A DNA stretch of 64,000 bases from Pontibacter aydingkolensis (GTDB lineage: Bacteria > Bacteroidota > Bacteroidia > Cytophagales > Hymenobacteraceae), in contig NZ_JAHYXK010000003.1 in NCBI RefSeq assembly GCF_019443125.1, positions 186,001 through 250,000 of the forward strand, given 5' to 3'. Positions 1 to 9,729 of this stretch are shown here, piece after piece. Positions within the stretch are counted from its first letter, which is position 1. Each line of letters opens with the position of its first letter. The position numbers and the translations under genes were made by a program. The notes beneath the pieces were generated by a model that saw only the letters and a list, made by a program, of their open reading frames with translations, ran no database searches and was not told where the DNA came from.

Positions 1-195
1 CTGTGGCTTAAAGTAATTTTCTGTATCGGCGTCGTAGTTATTGTTGCTGATGTTATACAGATAATCAAAAGCCTGCTTCCCGTTCACGAAAGTGCGTATG
101 TTCTCTGTTACTCCCAACCTCTCGAGCAGGCGGCGATTCAGAAAATTGGTAGTTTCATCGTCGTCTATAAGTAAGACTCCTGATAACTTTTTCAT
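1..195 (-). CDS. Response regulator receiver domain (partial)
   Basis: The gene starts at the ATG complementary to 193-195 and runs off the left edge, so only 65 residues are visible. They begin MKKLSGVLLIDDDETTNFLN, a CheY-like receiver fold: a hydrophobic first strand followed by the acidic DDD cluster that binds magnesium. The phospho-accepting aspartate would lie just beyond or at the edge. Single-domain regulators of this type, often paired with hybrid histidine kinases, are common in Cytophagales. The output domain, if any, is outside the window, and the partner kinase is not visible. Confidence 0.8.
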   Translation of the reverse strand, partial: MKKLSGVLLIDDDETTNFLNRRLLERLGVTENIRTFVNGKQAFDYLYNISNNNYDADTENYFKPQ

Positions 196-346
196 GATGG
201 GTTAAATACTAAAAAATGGTGCTACTACCTATTGCATTTTAAAAGACCAGGCAGAGCCAGTTTGCAAATAGTAAAGCAAAACTATACATAATTATGAAAA
301 ATCAAACCTGATATCAAGCAAGATAGAAATTACTTTAGATAGAATT

Positions 347-376
347 AAAAAGCCTGAAATGTTAATTCAGGCTTTT
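347..376 (-). terminator. Terminator after cysteine synthase gene
   Basis: Complementary arms of about 11 bases (AAAAGCCTGAA and TTCAGGCTTTT) enclose a short AT loop. Read on the minus strand they end in a T run. The hairpin lies 24 bases beyond the stop of the gene at 400-1386 and fits a rho-independent terminator. Confidence 0.75.
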
Positions 377-399
377 ATTAGTTTCTTTAGCGTAAGCAC

Positions 400-1386
400 T
401 TAGTCAATGTAACCTTGCGCACGCATCCAGTCGTCGTTGTATATTTTGCCAAGATAACGGGTACCATGGTCAGGCAACAACACTACCACTACGTCGTTCT
501 CAGTAAGGTTGTTTTCGCGGATGTACTCCAACGCACCGTACACAGCCGTACCGCAAGACCAGCCCACAAAAAGACCTTCTTCTTTTGCCAGTCTTCTTGT
601 CATTACGGCACCGTCTTTATCAGTTACCTTTACAAACTGATCGATTACGTCAAAATCTACGTTCTTTGGCAGAATATCCTCACCGATACCTTCTGTGGCA
701 TATGAATAGATTTCGTTCTCATCAAAAACACCAGTCTCTTTATACTTCTTGAAAACAGAACCATACGTATCGATACCGATTGTTTTTATGTTCGGGTTCT
801 TTTCCTTCAGATACCTGGATATACCGGTAACAGTTCCGCCCGTACCCACACCAGTTATAAAATGCGTTATTTTACCTTCCGTCTGTTCCCAGATTTCCGG
901 GCCGGTGCTCTCGTAATGAGCCGCCCAGTTAGACATGTTGTCGTACTGGTTAGGGTAAAACGAGTTTGGGATCTCCTCGTTCAGTCGCTTTGCTACCGAG
1001 TAGTATGAATCCGGGTGGTCAGGAGACACATTTGTAGGGCATACTACAACCTCAGCTCCTACCGCACGCAGGATATCCATTTTCTCCTTACTCTGCTTAT
1101 CAGCTAGTGTAAAGATACATTTGTAACCTTTGGCGATAGCAGCCAGGGCAAGGCCCATACCAGTGTTGCCTGAGGTACCTTCTATTATTGTACCGCCCGG
1201 CTTAAGAATACCAGCTTTCTCAGCATCTTCTATCATTTTGACAGCCATGCGATCTTTTACAGAGTTGCCCGGGTTCAGGTACTCTACTTTAGCCAGAACA
1301 GTAGCCTTAACGCCTTTTGTTACGTTGTTTAGCTTTACTAAGGGTGTGTTACCGATGGCCTCGGTAATATGATTCAGATATTTCAT
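400..1386 (-). CDS. Cysteine synthase / cystathionine beta-synthase family enzyme
   Basis: This is a 328-residue fold-type II PLP enzyme. The ATG at 1386 is preferred over a TTG three codons upstream, because family members begin close to the NxIGNTPLVKL motif seen here. The PLP lysine lies in NPGNSVKDR, the substrate loop is EGTSGNTG, and the phosphate-binding loop is TGVGTGGT. The family makes cysteine from O-acetylserine and sulfide, or cystathionine from homocysteine and serine. The wording around the lysine and the C-terminal CGTAVYGALEY part resemble the CBS-like branch, but no CBS or Bateman domain is present at this length. The choice between the two reactions is not settled by the sequence. 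It stands alone between a terminator and a divergent promoter region. Confidence 0.9.
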   Translation of the reverse strand: MKYLNHITEAIGNTPLVKLNNVTKGVKATVLAKVEYLNPGNSVKDRMAVKMIEDAEKAGILKPGGTIIEGTSGNTGMGLALAAIAKGYKCIFTLADKQSKEKMDILRAVGAEVVVCPTNVSPDHPDSYYSVAKRLNEEIPNSFYPNQYDNMSNWAAHYESTGPEIWEQTEGKITHFITGVGTGGTVTGISRYLKEKNPNIKTIGIDTYGSVFKKYKETGVFDENEIYSYATEGIGEDILPKNVDFDVIDQFVKVTDKDGAVMTRRLAKEEGLFVGWSCGTAVYGALEYIRENNLTENDVVVVLLPDHGTRYLGKIYNDDWMRAQGYID

Positions 1387-1409
1387 CAAGCTCAATTTTG
1401 ATTTTGGTG

Positions 1410-1417
1410 CAAAGGTA
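1410..1417 (-). promoter_or_regulatory. -7 box for the cysteine synthase gene
   Basis: On the minus strand this reads TACCTTTG, an exact match to the Bacteroidota -7 consensus TAnnTTTG, 24 bases before the chosen ATG at 1386. I see no clear TTTG at -33, so the assignment is moderate. The 310-base gap from 1396 to 1705 otherwise holds only this box and the sucD promoter. Confidence 0.5.
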
Positions 1418-1627
1418 AGAAATTTAAATAAATGTAGAAGGTTAAGGTAATAAGCTTATGCCTGTTACAACCTATTACCTCCTGCGCAAGGTTTAGCACC
1501 GCATTAGCATGCCATAAGCAAAAAAACTGCTACTCTAAACCTGCATGCATACTTAACCAACAGGCAGATAGGCATATCTTGTTCCGGTAATTAGTATACT
1601 TTGTTCCTATATTAGCCTTAACTATTT

Positions 1628-1658
1628 TTTGTAAGCGCCATAAAAAAGCCTATTTTTG
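1628..1658 (+). promoter_or_regulatory. Promoter of sucD
   Basis: TTTG at 1628-1631 and TATTTTTG at 1651-1658 are separated by 19 bases. This matches the primary-sigma promoter pattern of Bacteroidota (TTTG, then TAnnTTTG). It lies 48 bases upstream of the sucD ATG. Confidence 0.7.
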
Positions 1659-1705
1659 CACATCCTTATAGTTCGACCTGTTTTTACAAACTAAAAAAGA
1701 TACAC

Positions 1706-2596
1706 ATGAGTGTTTTAGTAAATAAAGATTCGAAAGTGATCGTGCAGGGCTTCACTGGCTCTGAAGGTTCTTTTCATGCTTCTCAAATGATCGAGTATGG
1801 CACCAACGTAGTAGGTGGCGTAACTCCGGGCAAAGGTGGCAACAACCACTTAGACCTTCCTGTTTTTAATACAGTAGAAGAGGCCGTTAAAAGAACCGGC
1901 GCTGATGTATCTATCATCTTCGTTCCGCCTGCTTTCGCTGCAGACGCCATCATGGAAGCTGCTGACGCTGGCATTAAGGTGATCGTGGCTATTACAGAGG
2001 GTATTCCTGTAAAAGACATGGTAATGGCTAAAAACTACCTGAAAGGAAAAGACATTACACTTATCGGACCTAACTGCCCGGGTGTTATTACGCCAGGCGA
2101 GGCAAAGGTTGGTATCATGCCAGGTTTCGTATTTAAGCCAGGTCGTATTGGTATCGTGTCTAAGTCTGGTACGTTAACCTATGAGGCCGCTGACCAGATC
2201 GTGAAGGCTGGCCTTGGTATCTCTACAGCTATCGGTATCGGTGGCGACCCGATTATCGGAACGCCTACAAAAGATGCGGTTCAGTTGCTGATGGAAGATC
2301 CTGAGACAGATGCGATTGTAATGATCGGTGAGATTGGTGGTAACTATGAGGCAATGGCTTCTAAGTATATCAGTGAGTCTGGTAACAAGAAGCCTGTAGT
2401 TGGTTTTATCGCAGGCCAGACTGCTCCTGCTGGTCGCCGTATGGGCCACGCTGGTGCTATTGTTGGCGGTGCTGACGATACTGCCGCTGCTAAGATGAAG
2501 ATCATGCGTGAGAACGGTATCCATGTGGTAGATTCTCCTGCAGAGATCGGTGAAGCCATGGTAGCTGCACTTCAGCAGGCCGGCATCACTGCTTAA
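1706..2596 (+). CDS. sucD: Succinyl-CoA ligase (ADP-forming), alpha subunit
   Basis: This 296-residue protein is full length for SucD. An N-terminal CoA-binding Rossmann domain ([12 protein letters not shown], then [10 protein letters not shown]) precedes a C-terminal ligase domain. The phospho-histidine is His248 in the [10 protein letters not shown] motif. With the beta subunit it interconverts succinyl-CoA and succinate in the TCA cycle with formation of a nucleoside triphosphate. sucC is not adjacent in this window, so the two subunits are encoded apart. The gene has its own promoter and terminator and appears monocistronic. Confidence 0.97.
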   Translation: MSVLVNKDSKVIVQGFTGSEGSFHASQMIEYGTNVVGGVTPGKGGNNHLDLPVFNTVEEAVKRTGADVSIIFVPPAFAADAIMEAADAGIKVIVAITEGIPVKDMVMAKNYLKGKDITLIGPNCPGVITPGEAKVGIMPGFVFKPGRIGIVSKSGTLTYEAADQIVKAGLGISTAIGIGGDPIIGTPTKDAVQLLMEDPETDAIVMIGEIGGNYEAMASKYISESGNKKPVVGFIAGQTAPAGRRMGHAGAIVGGADDTAAAKMKIMRENGIHVVDSPAEIGEAMVAALQQAGITA

Positions 2597-2631
2597 TCAA
2601 AGCACTTATACTTTAAAGTATAGACCATAAG

Positions 2632-2660
2632 AAAGGCTGCCCCGCAAAGGCAGCCTTTTT
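2632..2660 (+). terminator. Terminator after sucD
   Basis: Ten-base arms AAAGGCTGCC and GGCAGCCTTT flank a seven-base loop and are followed by further T residues, 36 bases after the sucD stop. Confidence 0.85.
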
Positions 2661-2840
2661 ACTTTTGTCAGGATTATACCTTGCCTTACCTAAAGTATAC
2701 TTTATACTTTTAACGCTATTGCTGGTGCTTTTACACTAGCTGTAAGGTTGCCAAACTGTTGTTTCAGGCATACTTGTCCGTAACTTATTCTGTCCCAAAT
2801 TTCTTAGTCCGCGTAACGTTGAGGTTAATCTTTGTGGACC

Positions 2841-2890
2841 AGGAAGTCCCCGGCAGAGAGCTTTCGGACTTGGAAGTCCGAAAGAGCATA
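2841..2890. repeat. Intergenic hairpin repeat, copy 1
   Basis: An 11-base perfect stem (CTTTCGGACTT at 2861-2871, AAGTCCGAAAG at 2874-2884) follows a CCCCGGCAGA-like lead. The same layout, with different stem bases, recurs at 10627-10670. It lies in the 2597-2943 gap between sucD and dps, which holds nothing else I can name after the terminator. Confidence 0.6.
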
Positions 2891-2943
2891 AGAATTTTCC
2901 CTCCTTTGTCTTTTATCAAATTGTCCTTTGTCACAAAGTCAAT

Positions 2944-3426
2944 TTAGCTCAGGAAGGCATTCAGCATCCATAGCGTTTTCTCATTTTCATTTATATCCTC
3001 ACTTATCAGCCCTACTGTACCTTCGTCGCCGGTTTCTGCTGCCAGAATCAGTATCTCACGCTCCAGGTTAAGCAGCACGGTCAGGTTTTCGTGGGTAGCT
3101 CTAACGGTTTCCGTATCGCCACTTAGGCTGCCAGCCTCTTTTATACTTGCCACCCGCACATAGTCGGAGAAAGTATGTAGTGGTGTTTGCCCTATCGTGA
3201 GAATGCGTTCTGCAATCTCGTCTATCTTGGTTAAGGCAGCATTGTACAGCTCCTCAAACTTAGCGTGCAATTGAAAGAAGTGTACACCCTTAATATTCCA
3301 ATGAAAGCCACGTAGGTTCTGATAGTATAAATGATAGTTTGCCAGCAGTTCGTTTAGCTTATCAGCTATCTCTTTACTGTCAGTTTTCTGTAGTCCAATC
3401 TGGTTTAACTTATTCATAGTTGCCAT
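2944..3426 (-). CDS. dps: Dps ferritin-like DNA-protecting protein
   Basis: This 160-residue four-helix protein has the complete inter-subunit ferroxidase set of Dps: His42 (GFHWN), His54 (QLHAKFEE), Asp69 and Glu73 (DEIAER), with the family's 12-15-4 spacing. Dps dodecamers oxidise and store iron and protect DNA during peroxide stress. It is divergent from oxyR, and a long palindrome lies between the two genes, so peroxide control by OxyR is the natural inference. Translation could start at the ATG at 3426 or at 3417. Confidence 0.93.
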   Translation of the reverse strand: MATMNKLNQIGLQKTDSKEIADKLNELLANYHLYYQNLRGFHWNIKGVHFFQLHAKFEELYNAALTKIDEIAERILTIGQTPLHTFSDYVRVASIKEAGSLSGDTETVRATHENLTVLLNLEREILILAAETGDEGTVGLISEDINENEKTLWMLNAFLS

Positions 3427-3482
3427 GGTTTTAGATGTTGGTTTTTACAAAATTGGTTGATATTAAAATATAGATCAAATTG

Positions 3483-3523
3483 ATATAGTTTATACTTACA
3501 TTGATAACACTTATAAACTATAT
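3483..3523. promoter_or_regulatory. Palindrome between dps and oxyR, probable OxyR operator
   Basis: Two perfectly complementary 12-base arms, ATATAGTTTATA (3483-3494) and TATAAACTATAT (3512-3523), flank 17 bases. They contain ATAG and CTAT elements as in OxyR sites. The right arm overlaps TATATTTG (3519-3526), a good -7 box for oxyR. Binding there would suit autoregulation of oxyR together with control of dps. Confidence 0.6.
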
Positions 3524-3574
3524 TTGTTCTACTGTTACCTGACGCTAATATACTATACACCTGTATCCAAAAAA

Positions 3575-4534
3575 ATGACATTAGTACAGCTAGAATATTT
3601 AATTGCAGTAGATACGTACCGCCATTTCTCAACTGCGGCAGATCATTGCTTTGTAACGCAACCAACGCTTAGCATGCAGCTGCAAAAGCTGGAAGAGGAA
3701 TTAGGTGTGCAGCTTTTTGACCGCAGCCGTGTACCGGTTCGCCCAACCGAAATAGGAAAAGAGATCATTGCCCAGGCACGCGTTGTAATTGCTGAGTCTA
3801 AAAAGATACAGGAGATCGTGCAAAGCCAGAAGCTTGAACTATCCGGTGAGCTGAAGATTGGCGTGATACCTACCCTGGCTCCCTACCTGATTCCGCTGTT
3901 CATTACAAACTTTCTGCAGAAGCACCCTAATGTGCAGGTAGTAGTGCAGGAGCTGCTCACAAACGAGATAGTAGAAAAACTGAAATATGAGATCCTGGAT
4001 GTAGGCCTGCTGGTTACGCCCCTCGAAGATAAAAGTATAAAGGAGATACCACTGTTCTACGAAGCATTTGTAAGCTACATTAACCCAAACCACCCGCTGG
4101 CAAAGTATAAAAGTATAAAACCCGACCAATTGGATCTGGACGAACTGTGGGTATTAAACGAAGGCCATTGCTTCCGGAGCCAGGTACTGAACATCTGTAA
4201 CCGTGGCGGCAGCACTGCATCGCAACATAGTAACCTCGACTATAAAAGCGGCTCCCTGGAAACCCTTAAACGTATAGTAGAAACGCAGCACGGCCTTACA
4301 TTACTCCCAGAGCTCTCGGTATTGGAGATGCCTGAGCAAAAACGCGCACTGGTGCATACTTTTCAGGAACCGCAGCCCCTGCGCGAGGTTAGCTTGGTGG
4401 TACACCGTAGCTTTTTAAAAAAGAAGCTGATAGAAGCGCTACAACAGGAAATTATAGCTGCAGTACCGGAGGAGATCAGAAATAGAAAAAAAGAGCAGGT
4501 AGTGGCAGTGGGACCACAGATTAAAGGGACTTGA
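3575..4534 (+). CDS. oxyR: Peroxide-sensing LysR-type regulator OxyR
   Basis: This LysR-type regulator has an N-terminal winged helix-turn-helix (residues 1-60) and a periplasmic-binding-like sensor domain. With the ATG at 3575 as start, the two redox cysteines in EGHCFRSQVLNICN fall at residues 199 and 208, the same numbers as in E. coli OxyR. This identifies the protein and supports the start over the TTG at 3524. Oxidation to a disulfide activates DNA binding. The neighbour dps is a classical target. A long gap (4535-4958) with repeats and the rny terminator follows. Confidence 0.93.
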   Translation: MTLVQLEYLIAVDTYRHFSTAADHCFVTQPTLSMQLQKLEEELGVQLFDRSRVPVRPTEIGKEIIAQARVVIAESKKIQEIVQSQKLELSGELKIGVIPTLAPYLIPLFITNFLQKHPNVQVVVQELLTNEIVEKLKYEILDVGLLVTPLEDKSIKEIPLFYEAFVSYINPNHPLAKYKSIKPDQLDLDELWVLNEGHCFRSQVLNICNRGGSTASQHSNLDYKSGSLETLKRIVETQHGLTLLPELSVLEMPEQKRALVHTFQEPQPLREVSLVVHRSFLKKKLIEALQQEIIAAVPEEIRNRKKEQVVAVGPQIKGT

Positions 4535-4637
4535 TTGATTATTAAGACTTTTCTGCACCAAGTCCAATTGCCCCTCCTTATCCAATAAAGGAACTTCTGA
4601 TATAGCTTTAATAAAAGTATAAGTTCTATGGTATGTG

Positions 4638-4679
4638 CTTAACCTCCCTTCTACCAAGATCTTTAACAGGATGACAAAG
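4638..4679. repeat. Dispersed repeat module C, copy 1
   Basis: The segment begins CTTAACCTCCCTTCTACC and ends near CAGGATGACAAAG. It shares nearly all positions with 10463-10500 and 17061-17100. It lies in the 4535-4958 gap, where I see no gene. No transposase is associated with any copy. Confidence 0.7.
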
Positions 4680-4900
4680 AGGAATGGCCAATCCATGGTG
4701 ATGACATAAGAAGCAATAGTAGCAGACTCCCCTCCTTGGACTAGTGAGAACGGGAGTTCGGAACTAGCGGGCATAGCTCTGAGGGGCAGGGGTGGTTGGA
4801 CCAGGTACTGCATAAGAGGAAATCTATCAAATCAATTAAATCCCCATTAATCTGTGGTCAAGATCCCCTTAATCACCGGTCCTTAAGCCGTGGTCAAATA

Positions 4901-4934
4901 AAAACCGCCTGCCACAAACGTAGCAGGCGGTTTT
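4901..4934 (-). terminator. Terminator after rny
   Basis: Perfect 12-base arms AAAACCGCCTGC and GCAGGCGGTTTT enclose ten bases. Read on the minus strand the stem ends in a short T run, about 25 bases beyond the rny stop. Confidence 0.85.
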
Positions 4935-4958
4935 ACAGTTTATACTTTGGCTAAAAAG

Positions 4959-6524
4959 TTACTTTGCGTAGCTGATGGCGCGCATCTCACGGATAACCGT
5001 GATCTTGATCTGGCCAGGATACTGCATTTCTTTCTCAATTTTCTGAGAGATATCAAACGACAGCTGTGCTGCTTTCTCATCGGTAACGTTATCAGCGTCA
5101 ACCATAATGCGAAGCTCACGACCAGCCTGGATAGCATAGCACTGGTTAACACCTTCAAAAGAAACAGCAGCTGCTTCCAAATCTTTCAAACGCTTGATGT
5201 ACGATTCCATGATCTCACGACGGGCACCTGGTCTAGAACCGGATATGGCGTCACAAGCCTGAATCAACGGAGAAATCATCGCCGTCATTTCGATCTCGTC
5301 GTGGTGGGCACCAATAGCGTTACAGATATCCGGATGCTCCTTATACTTTTTGGCAAGCTCCATACCGATAATCGCGTGTGGAAGTTCCGGTTCGTCTGGC
5401 GTTACTTTACCAATATCGTGCAGTAAGCCGGCGCGTTTTGCGTGCTTCACGTTAAGGCCTAGCTCTGCAGCCATGGTGGCGCAAAGGTTGGCTACCTCGC
5501 GTGAGTGCTGCAACAAGTTCTGGCCGTAAGACGAACGGAAACGCATACGTCCTACCATCTTAATCAGCTCAGGGTGCAGGCCGTGAATACCCAGGTCAAT
5601 GGCAGTACGCTCACCGATCTCCACGATCTCCTCTTCAATGTTTTTGCGGGTTTTGGTAACAACCTCCTCAATGCGGGCCGGGTGAATACGGCCGTCGGCT
5701 ACCAGGCGGTGCAACGACAAACGGGCAATCTCACGGCGAACAGGGTCAAAACCGGAGATAATGATGGCTTCAGGAGTATCGTCAACGATGATCTCTACAC
5801 CTGTTGCTGCCTCTAAAGCACGAATGTTACGACCTTCGCGGCCAATGATCTTACCTTTAATGTCGTCGCTTTCGATATTGAAGACAGACACACAGTTCTC
5901 TATGGCGTGCTCGGCAGCCGTGCGCTGAATGGTCTCTACTACAATTTTCTTGGCTTCTTTGGTAGCGGTGAGTTTAGCTTGTGCCACTATGTCCTTCACA
6001 TAGGACGATGCATGCGACTGCGCCTCGTTTTTAAGCGCTTCTACCATTTGCTCGCGGGCTTCGGCAGCGGTAAGTCCGGCAATTTTCTCCAGCTGGCCTA
6101 CTACCTCCTCGTGCTGCTGCTCTACCTCCTCTTTGCGCTTCTTAAGGTGCTCCAGCTGGGTGTTCAGGTGCTCTTTTTCTTTGTTCAGTTCGTTTTCTTT
6201 GCGCTTGGCTTCTTCCATTTGCTTGGAAACGTGCTGCTCGCGCTGCTTCACTTTGTTTTCGTTCTGGATGATGATGTTCTTTTTCTTGTTCATCTCCTCC
6301 TCAAACTCCGACTTAAGCTTCAGGTATTTTTCCTTGGCCTCCAGAATGCGGTCTTTCATGATGCTTTCGCCGTTAAGCTCTGCTTCGCGAATGATGTTCT
6401 TGGCACGGTGGCGGGCAGCGTCTTCCTGCTGTTTATAGACTTTCTGTAACAGCGAACGGCCAATGTACACGCCCACTCCGAGCGCTACAACAGCCGTTAC
6501 TATAATATAAAGAATAGTGGGCAT
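4959..6524 (-). CDS. rny: Ribonuclease Y
   Basis: This 521-residue protein has the RNase Y order of parts. A single N-terminal membrane anchor (residues 3-23) is followed by a long Lys/Glu-rich coiled coil to about residue 200, a KH RNA-binding domain with GREGRNIR, and an HD phosphohydrolase domain with His369-Asp370 in LLHDIGK. It is an endoribonuclease that starts mRNA decay at the inner membrane. It is the last gene of a minus-strand run after pheT, the coiled-coil gene and zapA, separated from zapA by 120 bases, and has a strong terminator. Confidence 0.96.
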   Translation of the reverse strand: MPTILYIIVTAVVALGVGVYIGRSLLQKVYKQQEDAARHRAKNIIREAELNGESIMKDRILEAKEKYLKLKSEFEEEMNKKKNIIIQNENKVKQREQHVSKQMEEAKRKENELNKEKEHLNTQLEHLKKRKEEVEQQHEEVVGQLEKIAGLTAAEAREQMVEALKNEAQSHASSYVKDIVAQAKLTATKEAKKIVVETIQRTAAEHAIENCVSVFNIESDDIKGKIIGREGRNIRALEAATGVEIIVDDTPEAIIISGFDPVRREIARLSLHRLVADGRIHPARIEEVVTKTRKNIEEEIVEIGERTAIDLGIHGLHPELIKMVGRMRFRSSYGQNLLQHSREVANLCATMAAELGLNVKHAKRAGLLHDIGKVTPDEPELPHAIIGMELAKKYKEHPDICNAIGAHHDEIEMTAMISPLIQACDAISGSRPGARREIMESYIKRLKDLEAAAVSFEGVNQCYAIQAGRELRIMVDADNVTDEKAAQLSFDISQKIEKEMQYPGQIKITVIREMRAISYAK

Positions 6525-6644
6525 AACTATAAGTTTTATGGTGTATAAAAACGTATAGCCGGTACCTGCAAAATGATAGGGATAAAGGCTCAGGGCCTAA
6601 ACGAAGTATAAGTTATCTTCCGAAGTATAAATTTCTCAGATAGC

Positions 6645-6932
6645 CTATTTGTTTGTCGATGACAGGAGTTCGTCGAGTACATTAAGCTGCTGGCCCACTT
6701 TAGCGAGGTGAGCAGATTTCTCTTCCTCCATCTTCAGTTTCTCTACCATGGTCTCAAAAGCTACCATAGCCAGCAGATCTTGTTTGTCTTGTATACCGAA
6801 CTGGTCCTTATAAAAACGCAGGCGTTCGTTCAGTAATTTTCCAACAACTCTTAATCTTTCCTCTTCCTCCTCTTTTACCCGCATCGGATACTCGCGTTCC
6901 GCGATGCGAATCTTTATAGATAATTCACTCAT
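6645..6932 (-). CDS. zapA: Cell division protein ZapA
   Basis: This 95-residue protein has the ZapA layout: a short N-terminal beta part (LSIKIRIAEREYPMRV) followed by a long coiled coil. ZapA tetramers cross-link FtsZ filaments at the division site. Its position between a small coiled-coil gene and rny is usual in Bacteroidota. The 78-base gap upstream is too short for a 6S RNA gene. Confidence 0.85.
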   Translation of the reverse strand: MSELSIKIRIAEREYPMRVKEEEEERLRVVGKLLNERLRFYKDQFGIQDKQDLLAMVAFETMVEKLKMEEEKSAHLAKVGQQLNVLDELLSSTNK

Positions 6933-7010
6933 CCGTTGCGTTTTTTATGGTGCTGCTTACCTGCTGTTTGCTTCACTGGCTGGCTCTAAAGGAGCTTTAT
7001 TACCTGATGC

Positions 7011-7307
7011 TTAGTCTTGTAGGTAAGCGATACACTTATCGATTTCTCTAATGTATTCGTTTAGTTTGAGCTTTAACTCTGTCGAATTTGCAGTATTTCC
7101 TGCTATCGCATCTACAATTTTAACAATATTATCCTGATTTTGAAAATTTTTTATTTGCAGCTCTTTTTCTTCTACCATACCTTCCAGGAACTTAATTTCT
7201 TCCTGAGCCTGCGCCAGCTTCTGCTGCACATCGGTATAGCGGGAGATCAGCTTGCGAAGTTTATCTTCAATCTGCTGCAGATGTTGTAATTGCGCCTCTT
7301 TTGCCAT
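7011..7307 (-). CDS. Small coiled-coil protein next to zapA
   Basis: This is a 98-residue protein starting at the ATG at 7307, four bases after the pheT stop. An earlier TTG at 7346 would overlap pheT and is not needed. The sequence is almost entirely heptad-patterned helix (HLQQIEDKLRKLISRYTDVQ and further). It has no signal peptide or membrane segment. Its place between pheT and zapA suggests a ZapB-like division role, but I recognise no family motif, so this rests on context only. Confidence 0.7.
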   Translation of the reverse strand: MAKEAQLQHLQQIEDKLRKLISRYTDVQQKLAQAQEEIKFLEGMVEEKELQIKNFQNQDNIVKIVDAIAGNTANSTELKLKLNEYIREIDKCIAYLQD

Positions 7308-7311
7308 ATTA

Positions 7312-9729
7312 CTATTTGCGGATAAAAGCTCCCAGTTGTTTTTCAAATTGCTGCATCAGGCGATTCATCACACTGTCGATCACCTTATCGGTCAGGGTTT
7401 GCTGTTTATCCAGCAACGTAAAGCTAACGGCATAGGCTTTCTTGCCTGCCTCTATTTTATCGCCTTCGTACACATCGAACACGTTCACATCCTGCAGCAG
7501 CTTACGCTCGGTGCGCAGGGCAATCTGTTTTACTTGGTCGAAGGTTACATTTTTATCCAGCACTAAAGAAAGGTCGCGGCGTACTTCCGGGAATTTTGGT
7601 AACTCCTCGGCTACCAGCTTGTTTTTATACTTCTTCAGCAGGTAATCCCAGTTAAGCTCGGCATACCATACCTGCTCCTTTACCTCCATAAACTTGCAAA
7701 GTCCAGCATCCAGTAAACCTAATCGTGCTATTTCGGTACCGTTTTTCAGATAAGAGATGCCCTGGCGCATGTAGTTGTTCTGCTCCAGGTTCTGTACTTC
7801 AAACTCACCGGCGTTCAGCTTGCGCAGCACGTTCTGCACCACACCTGCCAGGTCGTGGAAAGCTGTTTTCATACTTGGCTGCTTCCAGCTTTCGGCTGTG
7901 GCATTGCCTGCCATGTATAAAGCCAGCTTGCGGCTCTCTTTATATTCACCATCCACCTGCTCGTATACTTTGCCCAATTCTACCAGCTTAGGGTCGCGCT
8001 GGCGGCGGTTAATGTTGCGGCGCAGCACCTCCAGGCCTGAGAACACCATACTTTTACGCAGCACGTCCAAGTCTTCAGAGTTATAGTTCAGTACCTTTAC
8101 CAGGCTGTCCACCTCAGCCTCACCAGCTGGTTTGTAGTAGTTGGAGTTGGTAATGGAGTTGGTGATGATCTCGTTAAAGCCGTTGGCCGTAATGTAGTTC
8201 ATGATCGTGTCGGTCACGTCTTCGGCGTATGGCGTTGCGAACTTGGCCAGGAAAGTAGTAGCCAGGTTCTCGTCCATCTCGATGTTGTTGAAGCCGTAGA
8301 TGCGCAGAATCTCCTCCACCACATCAGCCTCGCGGGTAACATCCACTTTAAACGGCGGCACCGATAGGGTTAAATCGTTTTCAGTTTCTGCAGTAACCTC
8401 GATGCCCAGTGATGTAAGTATACTTGTGATGCGTGCCACGCCAATGTGCTGACCAATTAAAGTATGAGCACGCTCGATATTAAGTATGATTTCGCTGTTT
8501 TTGATCGGGTTTGGATACTCGTCCACAATCTCAGAAGACACCTCACCACCCGCAATTTCCTGCACCAGCAAAGCAGCACGTTTTAGGGCAGTAATTACCA
8601 TGTTCGGGTCTGTGCCACGCTCGAAACGGAAAGATGCATCTGTTTTTAAACCGTGCGCCATACCTGTGCGGCGGATATAGTCCGGAGAGAAGTATGCGCT
8701 TTCGATGAAAATGCTGGTTGTTTCTTCAGAAACACCCGATTCTTCGCCACCAAAAACACCGCCAATCGCCATTGGACCTTCTGCGTCGCAGATCATCAGG
8801 TCAGTTGCCTTCAGTTTGCGCTCTACTCCGTCTAAAGTCTTTAGTATAGAACCTTCCGGTAAGGTTTTGACTACAATCTTACCGCCTCTGATCTTATCGG
8901 CATCGAAAGCGTGAAGTGGTTGCCCCAACTCATGCAGCACATAATTAGTAATATCTACAATATTATTGATCGGGGAAAGATCGATGGTGCGCAAACGCTT
9001 CTGCAGCCACTCCGGCGACGGACCAACTTTTATACCTGTAATCGTAACGCCTGCATAACGTGGGCATGCTTCTGTATTCTCTACCTCTACTGCAATAGGC
9101 TTAGCGGTATTGTTTACTTTAAAAGTATCTGTAGCCGGAAGTACAGCCGGCGTATCTAATAAAGCCTGTAGGTCGCGGGCCACACCAAAATGCGAAGCGG
9201 CATCGGCACGGTTTGGTGTTAAGCCTATTTCAAAAACTTTATCAGAGCCCAAACCAAAGAACTCGGCAGCCGGTGTTCCATTCGGCAAATCAGTGTCCAG
9301 CACCATAATGCCTGCGTGGGATGTACCAATACCAATTTCATCTTCGGCACATATCATACCTTCCGACACCTGACCACGAATCTTGGATTTCTTGATCTTA
9401 AAGGATTCTCCGCCGGAAGGGTAAAGCGTGCTGTTAACGGTTGCCACTACCACGCGCTGACCAGCTGCCACATTTGGCGCACCACACACGATCTGGCTTG
9501 GCTCTCCGTTTCCGATATCTACTGTGGTCAGGCTGAGTTTGTCTGCATCAGGGTGACGCTCACAGGCAAGTACCTCGCCCAGCACAATGCCTTCCAAACC
9601 GCCCTGCACCTGATCAAAAGTATGAATGGCCTCTACCTCCAGGCCTGCGCCAGTTAGTAACGCCCCTACTTCATCTGCAGTTTTATCTGTATGTATAAGT
9701 TGTTTAAGCCAGTCGAATGATATCAGCAT
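7312..9729 (-). CDS. pheT: Phenylalanyl-tRNA synthetase beta subunit
   Basis: This is an 805-residue, full-length PheT. The N-terminal EMAP/OB-like tRNA-binding domain (about residues 40-150, with HPDADKLSL and VCGAPNV) is followed by the B3/B4 editing domain, the B5 domain and the C-terminal anticodon-binding FDX-ACB domain (FPEVRRDLSLV near residue 715). Together with PheS it charges tRNA-Phe, and the B3/B4 part removes mischarged Tyr. pheS is not adjacent. It is the first gene of the pheT - coiled-coil - zapA - rny run. Confidence 0.97.
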   Translation of the reverse strand: MLISFDWLKQLIHTDKTADEVGALLTGAGLEVEAIHTFDQVQGGLEGIVLGEVLACERHPDADKLSLTTVDIGNGEPSQIVCGAPNVAAGQRVVVATVNSTLYPSGGESFKIKKSKIRGQVSEGMICAEDEIGIGTSHAGIMVLDTDLPNGTPAAEFFGLGSDKVFEIGLTPNRADAASHFGVARDLQALLDTPAVLPATDTFKVNNTAKPIAVEVENTEACPRYAGVTITGIKVGPSPEWLQKRLRTIDLSPINNIVDITNYVLHELGQPLHAFDADKIRGGKIVVKTLPEGSILKTLDGVERKLKATDLMICDAEGPMAIGGVFGGEESGVSEETTSIFIESAYFSPDYIRRTGMAHGLKTDASFRFERGTDPNMVITALKRAALLVQEIAGGEVSSEIVDEYPNPIKNSEIILNIERAHTLIGQHIGVARITSILTSLGIEVTAETENDLTLSVPPFKVDVTREADVVEEILRIYGFNNIEMDENLATTFLAKFATPYAEDVTDTIMNYITANGFNEIITNSITNSNYYKPAGEAEVDSLVKVLNYNSEDLDVLRKSMVFSGLEVLRRNINRRQRDPKLVELGKVYEQVDGEYKESRKLALYMAGNATAESWKQPSMKTAFHDLAGVVQNVLRKLNAGEFEVQNLEQNNYMRQGISYLKNGTEIARLGLLDAGLCKFMEVKEQVWYAELNWDYLLKKYKNKLVAEELPKFPEVRRDLSLVLDKNVTFDQVKQIALRTERKLLQDVNVFDVYEGDKIEAGKKAYAVSFTLLDKQQTLTDKVIDSVMNRLMQQFEKQLGAFIRK

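Noticed and set aside
6933..7010. Possible 6S RNA gene beside zapA, as in proteobacteria
   Set aside because: The gap is only 78 bases and shows no long stem with a central bulge.
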